Source: Nageia nagi (Eukaryota; Pinophyta). From it: a DNA stretch of 64,000 nt. Where the stretch lies: contig JBITNC010000001.1 of assembly GCA_050084985.1 (NCBI GenBank), forward strand, positions 183,954,001-184,018,000, given 5' to 3'. A model generated the notes under the pieces. That model made no database searches. It was not told where the DNA came from and saw nothing but the letters and a program-made list of their open reading frames with translations. The translations under genes and the position numbers were made by a program. Of the stretch, positions 55,631 through 64,000 are shown piece after piece (position 1 is the first letter of the stretch; the number at the start of each line of letters is the position of its first letter).

Positions 55631-56271
55631 AAAAATTTCAAACCCTCTTTGCTCGTGATCATTTTGGGCTTGCCTTCTTTTATGCACTATAAACCCTCTC
55701 ATAGCTCTAGATCTTATGCTTTTCTATTTTTGAAGCTACAAGGCACTTTTCTTCTTACCAAATGTTGGTGAAAGGTTTGATTTAATAGGCTTTGGTATTT
55801 TTTTAGAGGTATTAATTAAAAAGGATGGGTATCTTTTTTTTGCTTTTCTTATGGCCTTTTCTAAAGTGGGAATTCTATGCTTTTTTAAAAAAGTAAGTTT
55901 TTAATTTTTTTTTTTAATAAGTAAAGGACATTAAATAAAGTGGGTTAAATTTATCATATGCAATTTTTTCAATTATGGCAAGGAATGTGTGATTTTAAGT
56001 AGAGCTTAAAAATTATTATTTAAAACCTTGGTTAATGTTATTATAACATTATGTGTTTTTAAGTTTTGTTTTTGTCAAGTGATATTTTTTATGCACATGC
56101 TTATTGATCATTACATTTTTCCCCATGGTTAAAATCCTTTTTGCAAATCTTAAGCAAATAATGAAGGCAACAATGACAAATTTATCAATTAGACATATTT
56201 GACTCCACTTTTGAAGGCAACTTTTTAAATAATTAATTGATAATGTCAAATACATTGCACACCAATTTCAT
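55631..56271. other. No recognisable gene
   Basis: AT-rich with long T and A runs. May still be leader of the truncated copia unit. Nothing codes for a known domain. Confidence 0.4.
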
Positions 56272-56385
56272 GCACACTATTTATTATGAATTTTCATAAA
56301 ATTAAATATGCACACTATTTATTGTGAATTTACATAAAATTAAATATGCACCCTATTTGTTGTGAATATGCATAAGGTTTAATGT
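56272..56385. repeat. 38-bp tandem repeat, three units
   Basis: Units start GCACACTATTTATT at 56272 and 56310, and GCACCCTATTTGTT at 56348. Confidence 0.9.
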
Positions 56386-56397
56386 TTGAAATGTTTA

Positions 56398-56675
56398 GAT
56401 GTGCATAGTGTTTGAAGTGAAATTTAGGTAAAAATTTCTTTCAAACTTTGATATGCACTATCTTTATTGGTTGCAATGTGATGCAAATTTTTTGTGGATG
56501 TGCATAGTGTTTAAAGTGAAATTTAGGTAAAAATTTCTTTCAAACTTTGATATGCACTATCCTTATTGGTTGCAATGTAATTCAAATTTGTTATGGATGT
56601 GCATAGTATTTGAAGTGAAATTTAGGTAAAAGTTTCTTTCAACCTTTGACATGCACTATATTTATTGGTTGATAT
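56398..56675. repeat. About 99-bp tandem repeat, three units
   Basis: Units at 56398-56497, 56498-56595 and 56596-56675 share GATGTGCATAGTRTTT, GAAATTTAGGTAAAA and TTTGATATGCACTAT in order. Confidence 0.93.
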
Positions 56676-56793
56676 ATTATTAAAATAGACACTTGTCTAT
56701 GAATTGATGCCACTATACTTCCATATTTGGAAAGTTTATCCATGTTGATGGATTATTTGCCACATTGCTACTTGTTAGCAAGTTGTAGTGCAT

Positions 56794-56930
56794 GGAGTGG
56801 TTAAAAAAATTCACCTTTCTCCATGAATACATTGTTGGAGTGGTTAAAAAGGTTCACCCTTTTTCATGATTACACATTGTTGGAGTGGTTAAAAAGATTT
56901 GACCTTCTCCAAAATTGCAATTGTTTTTAT
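56794..56930. repeat. About 44-bp tandem repeat, three units
   Basis: GGAGTGGTTAAAAA starts units at 56794, 56837 and 56882, followed by TTCACC or TTGACC and TTCTCCA or TTTTCA. Confidence 0.9.
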
Positions 56931-57734
56931 GAAATTTGAATTCATGTTGATGGATTAATGCTACCAAATTTCATCATATGCATCTTGAATAGTAGCATAG
57001 TCAAAATGATATGAAGATTATTTAATTTTCTATGATGTGTCAAAGCATAAATATGAAGTTTTTTGACCTCCAAGATGCAATATGAATGACATAAAGTAGT
57101 ATAACAACAAATGCAAGGTAGGTTAGATAAGTTATACCATCCTTTGACATGCAAACCTTATGTAGTTACAAAAATACCATAGTCCTCATCATCCAAGGAC
57201 ATGTATACTCCCAATCATACCTCGTAAAAATAATCAAAAGATATAAATAGTAACAAAATTATGGAATATAATATCAAGTTAACATGTATCATAACCAAAA
57301 AGATTATATCTCAAGGCAGTCAAGTAACATGTACATGAATAAAAATATGTCATCTATAATATAGTAAACCCACATTACATTATCATAACATCACAAAACA
57401 TCATTCCATTCAAAGTTGTGACCTAACGAGTTATGACATGCTCTCCCATTAAGATTAACATCACCCTCAATGTTGCATGGAAGTTAAATATGGTGCCCAT
57501 ACACCTGATCTATTTATCTGAGTATTTCTATTTCCATTTTTTTCTCAATTATATAGGTTGTACATATCCCAAGTGAATACTCAAGGATTATTTAATATTT
57601 GAATATTACCATTATGGATAATCATTATAAAGTTTATGATTCAATATTTACCAATAATAGTTCCAAGTCACTATGATCCTATTATGATTCCAAAATAATT
57701 TTATGATAAATTTTAACTTTGTAATAATACCTTT
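56931..57734. other. No recognisable gene
   Basis: AT-rich intergenic or decayed repeat DNA; no domain, RNA gene or clear repeat on either strand. Confidence 0.4.
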
Positions 57735-58607
57735 GGGTAAGTGCAAGAAGATGAGTCCCACTTTTGGCCAAAAAGTGGAAGTGTTTTTTTTTTATTTTTA
57801 GGTTCTCTATACTTGATCTTAAAATTTGAAGCACTTAGATGGTAGGCATGTTTCAAAGCCACTATTTAAAAAATACAATTTTAGGATTATACCCCCATTG
57901 TGTTTGACAAACATAATTGGACCTAAATTAAAATATATTTTAAAATCCTTTTGGGTAAAGATACTTAAGAAACTAAAGATTGTGGAAGATATTTTTTTTT
58001 ATTTTTTCATCAATATTTTATTTTTATTAATTTTTTATCGACCATGATTATCGTTTCAAAAATTGGTCATGTTTGGCAAGGATAATTTGACCTAAACTTA
58101 TCATTTTTATTTTTTTTCTCTTATGAATAATTGTATGCATATTGTGCACATATATTATTTTTTTCATAATTCCAAAAAAATAAAAAGTTACTAAACAAAT
58201 ACAAAACCTACTATTTAAAAAAATACAATTTCAGAATCATACCCATCGTGTTTGTCAAGCATAATTGGACTTAAATTAAAATATTTTTTTAAATCCTTTT
58301 GCTTAAAGATACCTAAGACACTAAATATTATGGAGGATATTTTTTTGTATTTTTTTCATAAATATTTTATTTTTTATTGGCCATGATTATTGTTTCAAAA
58401 AAATGCTCATGTTTGAAAAGCATAATTCGAATAAAACTTATCATTTTTAATTTATTTTTTATTTAACTTATGAAGAATTGTATGCAGATTGTGTACATAT
58501 TTATTTTTTCATAATTCCAAAATAATAACAAGTTATTAAATAAATACAAAAACCTAGTAGTTCATAATACTTCCTCTAAAGTGGGACTCATCTTCTTGCA
58601 CTTACCC
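57735..58607. mobile_element. Inverted-repeat (MITE-like) element with internal duplication
   Basis: About 873 bp. Ends are inverted copies of about 30 bp beginning GGGTAAGTGCAAGAAGATGA. CTTT flanks both sides (57731-57734 and 58608-58611), a possible 4-bp target duplication, or CCTTT if the right end is one base shorter. Most of the interior is two 349-bp tandem copies. No coding capacity; superfamily not assigned. Confidence 0.8.
57861..58557. repeat. 349-bp tandem duplication inside the inverted-repeat element
   Basis: Copies from 57861 and 58210, both starting ACTATTTAAAA and ending AAATACAAAACCTA or AAATACAAAAACCTA; clearly diverged from each other. Confidence 0.9.
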
Positions 58608-58611
58608 CTTT

Positions 58612-60039
58612 CCAAGGCTTCATATAATTTCAAAATACCAAATTCTATCATAGAGCATATTTCTTTACCACTTTAAGAATCATACCCTCTAACAAGTCTA
58701 CTTTTAAATCTAAGTATCTTTCCAATTATTAGGCATTAAATTATTCCATAAAGGAATTTGATTTTCAGTTACATCTTCCTTATAACTAAAACCACACCAA
58801 TTTTGTTTTCAAAACTAAAGGATTAATACACTTGATTATAGCATATGCACACCATTAATTTGTTACAAATAACTTGGTAAATGTATAAGAATTCACATTA
58901 TGTGAATTACAACATACATTATTTCTTAACGAAATAGTATCGAAGCTACTACTTAACCAAATGGCATCGTCATGAATCGATTCTCATTATAGCTTAAACC
59001 AATAGTACAAAAGCTATTGCTTAATCGAATAGCATCAATGATAACTATGAAAATACTTACCATTTGTTAATGGATCTTAAAGGATGCTACCCATACCTAT
59101 GATCATCATAGGATCTATGGGACTTAGTGATGACTTGGCTTAACCCAAGTATGCTTATTTTGGTCTTGGTCATATAACTATTTTTTCTCCAAATTCACAA
59201 TGCTACTTTGAATAATCTCAAGGTTGGAAGTTCTCTCAATTGAGTAAATGATCAAGAAATATCACTCTTAGATATACTCCAATTCTCTTGTTCTAAAGGG
59301 GAGAGGTTTATTTAGACTACATCCCTTGGCTTGCAAGTCATATCCATTGTCCAAAAATCATTACATACTTAGTTAAAACCATTTTTTAAGTAATTAAATA
59401 TATAAATACTTATCATCTTGCATATGCAATGTTGTAAGTCAATATTAACCTAATTTATTTCCAACACACTATTCTTGTATTTTCATCAAATATAAGTTAG
59501 TTTTCAACTATAAGTGTTTGTAATAACTTAATATCTTATATTATTACCACAATATATTGAAATCAATTCTTTCAATCCATCAAAATCATTTGAAAATCAT
59601 AAATTTCATTCCTTTATATACTTCAAAAGTTGTGAAATTTCAACAACTTGCGCTATATTCATCCAAAGCTACCAACTCTTTTTAATCGAGAGACTAGTTA
59701 CATATACCATCTCCCCTACTAAAACTTTAAAAGTTATGATAAAATCCTATGTTCCTAGTATTCTTCAAGTGTTTTATAATCTCATTACTAAAATATTCAT
59801 GAAAATCACTTATTGGTTTAGTAGGACTCTTCAAAAGTTCTTGTACCTTTCTATCTATTAAGCAACAAAAGATTATCTTTAACAAATTTGTAGGATTGAT
59901 ACATCCTATCTTAATACCTTTGAGCAATTAGTTTTTATAATAATTTTGCTTACTAGTCATTGTAGAAAGGTTTTTGCTTCAAGGACTTAAGCACATTCTA
60001 AATGATAAGTTGAGCCATATATCCTAGTGTTGGAACCAT
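58612..60039. other. Unclassified; possible interior of a minus-strand LTR element
   Basis: No domain recognised. If the PBS at 60040 is real, this is the leader and gag side of that element. Short reiterations of an AATRGYATCGAAGCTA-type motif lie at 58,930-59,040. Confidence 0.35.
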
Positions 60040-60051
60040 GCTCTAATATCA
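60040..60051 (-). other. PBS-like site beside the long repeat
   Basis: TGATATTAGAGC on the minus strand, two mismatches to TGGTATCAGAGC, two bases from a TG-type LTR end at 60054. Confidence 0.6.
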
Positions 60052-60053
60052 TA

Positions 60054-61927
60054 TGTTACATCCTTCTTAACCAAGATAATTGCATTTCAACTTATTTCTT
60101 TTATACAACCATTATATATTACTACTAATTAATAAATTAGGAAAATAATTGCATTCATAGGCCTTAAGATATGTTTAAAAATACAATATTTTCATTTTAT
60201 AAGCAAAACACTAAAAACATGTCATGATCTACATAACATGTAGATTATTATTAATAGTACAATGTTATATATATGTAACAAATTTTACATAAAACCATAT
60301 ACAAGTGAAAGATGAATCTTCCCATCCTCTTTATTGAGATGATATATGAATTCAATTTTATGAAAAGAGTGTTGTTAAATAAAAAATTATTAATCTCATA
60401 TGAAAAATGCAATAAGGTTTAAACAAAATTTGTTCAACCAAATTAACATAAAATATAAAAATGCTAATTCACATGCTTATATTTTTTAATCGAAACTTAA
60501 CATTCACAACATAAGCACCATTCAATTTTTTTTAAAATATTATATCATAACAACAAGATTACATACTTATGTATCAATATGATACATGCCTCTCCACACA
60601 TCTAGTATATCAGTTCATAATTTCATCCATAGTGTAATAACATTACATATGAAATTAATTTAATAAAATATTAATAAATTGAACATAAAACAAAACTAAA
60701 ATGAGAAATCAACCATACATAAAATGATCAAACACAAAATTATAGTGACACCCCTCACTTTAGGGTGCATCCAGTCTCAAATGATGGTTTCCATTCCATT
60801 ATTCATCTTGAAATCTTTACAACATTTCATTGGGATATTCCGCATACATTCCTTCTTATACATGAAGCATCAATCAACAATTCTCAAAATGATCCTCTTC
60901 CATCTATAATGAGGTCATCCAATCTAAATTCTCCTTTTAATTACTTCCAAAAGAATACATTTTTGACATTTCCAAAAGCTATTTTTATTTTAGAATGGTA
61001 GATGCTTTGTTCGAAAACTAATAATGCAAATATGATAATGGTATTCAATTTCATGATAAGAATTATGCAAATCTTGTGAATCCTTTCCTTCTAAGCATAA
61101 ATATGCATAATGATATAATGTAAAAGATGAAATGATACAATATGATAGATGAAGATGATCCTAAAATTTCTATTTCTTAAGCAACCATTAATTTTAATTA
61201 ACCTCCTTTCAAGTTATATGGAACATTCCTATTTTTATTATGCAGAATTATTAAACTTCATATGATAAATGCTCACTAAAGTTTCATATGCCTTCCATAA
61301 CTAATTCAATGTTGTTGTGGGATGGATACTAAATAGGAAAACATTAAAATATTATGAATGCTAAATATGTTGTTGTAAATGGCTACAAAATATACTAGCA
61401 ATAGTATGATGAGGATGCTAATTATAACTATTGCATAATGAAATAGATTCCAACATATGATAACAATAGAATGATAAATGATAATTCTATGCAATACTCT
61501 TGTGTATATGTGGTATGACATATGCAAATCCATGCAAGGATTTTAAATTAACAAAAATATACTAATTCCAACATAAAATAAAATGAAAAGTCTAATAGGT
61601 CTTTATGGATGCTAAGACAACAATATTCTATGATTCAAAATTCTAAGATTCAATACTCTTAATGTTGATGATCATAAGGAATTTATGATATTTACAATAT
61701 GATTCATTAAAAAACAGTCATTTAAAATGTATTAAAAGCAATAGTAGGAAATAATCTAATTAACATTATACCTCATTATAAATAAACTCATAAGAAATAA
61801 AACATTAGTATAAGAATAAGAAGAGGTAGTGAATTATGCCTTATTAAAATGCAACCCTATGTGCTGAAATAGTAGCAATGTAGAGCAACTAATTATGCCT
61901 TAACAAAGTTTTATCCATAAGTGTGTA

Positions 61928-62002
<75 letters not shown>

Positions 62003-64000
62003 AATGATTGTTCCTCACATAATGGTTTGGAATTAGTCTAGTAGATTCTTCAAAAATGAATCTAATGTTACATTTTACATGTTCCTATGCAATGATCTAG
62101 TAGTCTAGATTCCAAACAAGATTAAATGAGACTTATATATAATTATTATTGCATATCCCCTTGAGTTTATTTGTTCTTAGGGAATATTTTTAATCAAAAT
62201 CAATTATTTTTATTTTTTTATTTTGCATTAGGTTTATAATTATGTGAAATATGTATCAATGTATAAGGGAAATTACTACATAGAATTTGGGCTCATATGG
62301 CCGATACAATCATAGGTGCAAGTTTATAGAATAAATCTAAATAAAATACTACATATAATGAAATAGAAAAGAGAAAAATGTAAATAATATTTACTATGCT
62401 TTCTTCACATCAAGTACTAGATTAATTGTAATCCTTTCTTTAACATTTATTATTGGTTGAGTGTTTTCAATTTCCTTTAGTATTTATCTTTTCAAATGTA
62501 CCCTTTTGCAACAATACAAGAATCTTGAAATATAGTTAAATACCATAATTATGTAGTATTTAAAGCAAGGATTTTAAAAATACCCCATTAGTTATGTTAA
62601 CTTGACAAAATAATATCAGTAATCAACAACATGTTCTATTTATACAAATAATCAGTAAAAACATTTTTTTTAAATGAATGAAACATAGCTTCCTGAAAGC
62701 ATGCACCATGTCATTGTTTAAGACCCTTAGTTTTCTTTCACCCTTTTGCATCACCAATAATCTCCACAAAATACTCTCCATAGTTGAAATGATTAAAACA
62801 ATTTGCATCCCTTGTAACAATGTCCCTAGCAATAAAATTGGAGATAAGCTTGTTTGTAATATGGCAATCACCACATACTTCAAAGGTTCTTTATAATATC
62901 TAATAGCATTTCTAAGGGGAGTCTTTAATAACCTAATACAATTGCTAACTTTTCATGAAGCAATTATTTAATGTTAGTCTCTACATCATGCACTATATAT
63001 ATATATATTATATATATAATACAAAAAAGCATGCACCCTTTTCCATTTACATACTAGATGCAACTAGGTGGTTCACTACAGACCATGAGATTGCATCTTG
63101 AAGAGGTATTTTTTCATACAATTCATAAACCTTATTTTATGTGCCCATAATTTGTAAACAAGTCTTATCAGGAGTCAAAGATATATTGAATTATGTAGAA
63201 AGCACTACATATATGTATTTGTAGTAAGAAAAATATGTATTGCATATTTCATTTCCCTACCTCAATGAAGTTGTGTCATTGATAATCACATTGATGTGGA
63301 TATTATTATTTTTGTTGGATAATTGGTAATATTATATGATTGCAAATAATAAAATACCATTACCATCAAGTGATGTTGTGGCCTATGGCCATCTACTTAT
63401 ACCTATGTTAATATACGAATTTAATTTACAGAAAGTGAATATAATGTGAATAATTTATTTCAAATAAAAGTTCATGAAATGAATACAACAAAACACAAAA
63501 ATTTCATTTTCATACAATTAATTTCAAAATGAACCCTATTAAACTTTACACAAAATACTATACCATTAACCACAATTATAATTCAATTAAGAAAACTTCA
63601 AACTCTAGAGAATTAACTAAAAATTAATCAAGAGGGAAATATGTGTCTTGGAAAAAATGGAGTGATTGAAATAATAGATTGATGCCCAAAAATTTCACCC
63701 TAATCCTTTCTTTATTCCTAGCTATATATCTTCTCTAATCTCTTGCCCTACCAGTGATAAACCCTTTCCTATTTATATATGCAAGGAGTTGGATAAAATA
63801 AATTGAATCAAATATTTGCATATTTGATCAAATTAAATGACTACTTATATTTAGATTATCCTAATCTAGATCAGATCTTTCATCATAAATGAAGTCAAGC
63901 CAACATAAATGGTAGTTGCTACAAAAAAAATTTCGACATACCTTCTCCAAAAATATTCTTTCCAAACATTCATTATTGCATGTTATCTAGTGAGGGGCTA
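60054..64000 (-). repeat. Long LTR-like repeat, copy 2, running off the window
   Basis: Starts TGTTACATCC beside the PBS-like site. Its first 450 bp match 16062-16596; from about 60,510 to the window end it matches 36,049-39,480. TATAAATAGG (minus) at 63768-63777 could be the promoter box of a very long LTR, at least 3.9 kb. No coding domain. Confidence 0.72.
61921..62000. repeat. (GT)n(AT)n microsatellite
   Basis: GT-rich run to about 61,946, then (AT)n to 62000. The corresponding tract in copy 1 is pure AT. Confidence 0.95.

Noticed and set aside
60724-61001. Two overlapping short frames in the long repeat
   Set aside because: No domain; the equivalent part of copy 1 (about 36,250-36,530) does not keep the frames.

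Overview
The window is plant nuclear DNA, strongly AT-rich, and made almost entirely of transposable elements. The evidence is Ty1/copia and Ty3/gypsy polyproteins of plant type, PBSs resembling the plant initiator tRNA-Met, a gypsy element with a second (archaeal-type) RNase H as in the Tat clade, a LINE reverse transcriptase with a zf-RVT tail, a DUF4283-type protein and a CACTA-type DNA element. I see no host gene, tRNA, rRNA or CRISPR array. The long, nested, mutation-riddled elements would fit a large plant genome, possibly a gymnosperm, but that is inference only.

Layout. (1) 1-10,709: a complete 9.0 kb copia element on the minus strand (copia A, 1670-10704), with ~490 bp LTRs, TSD GATCA, PPT, PBS and a 3.3 kb leader. 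(2) 10,985-18,160: gag and protease of a decayed gypsy element, LTR-like repeats, a 53-bp tandem array, an LTR-like repeat, a 38-bp hairpin and a DUF4283-like remnant. (3) 18,711-34,300: a three-level nest. A plus-strand LINE ORF2 is split by copia C (minus, TSD ATACC). Copia C is split by gypsy B (minus, TSD CTCAT, two 925-bp LTRs, about 8% diverged over the stretch counted by hand). (4) 34,300-39,700: unclassified LTR-like sequence, then copy 1 of a >3.4 kb direct repeat. (5) 39,738-53,048: copia E (minus), split inside RT by plus-strand copia D (40980-48911) and inside gag by a 1,037-bp CACTA-like element (51919-52955). In both cases the reading frame continues exactly once the insert and one target copy are removed. 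(6) 53,049-57,000: copia F, in which one LTR has a PPT on its left and a PBS on its right, followed by minisatellites. (7) 57,735-58,607: an inverted-repeat element containing a 349-bp tandem duplication. (8) 60,040-64,000: a PBS-like site and copy 2 of the long repeat, running off the window.

Function. Every coding region seen is a transposon gag, protease, integrase, reverse transcriptase or RNase H, and all are broken by stops or frameshifts. Gypsy B is best preserved: RT to integrase stays in one frame, interrupted only by stop codons. Several nonsense changes sit where relatives have Gln or Trp, so they look like C-to-T changes at formerly methylated cytosines. Copia A, C, D and F look like one family (similar LTR ends, PBS and 3' noncoding region). 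Copia E is a different copia lineage.
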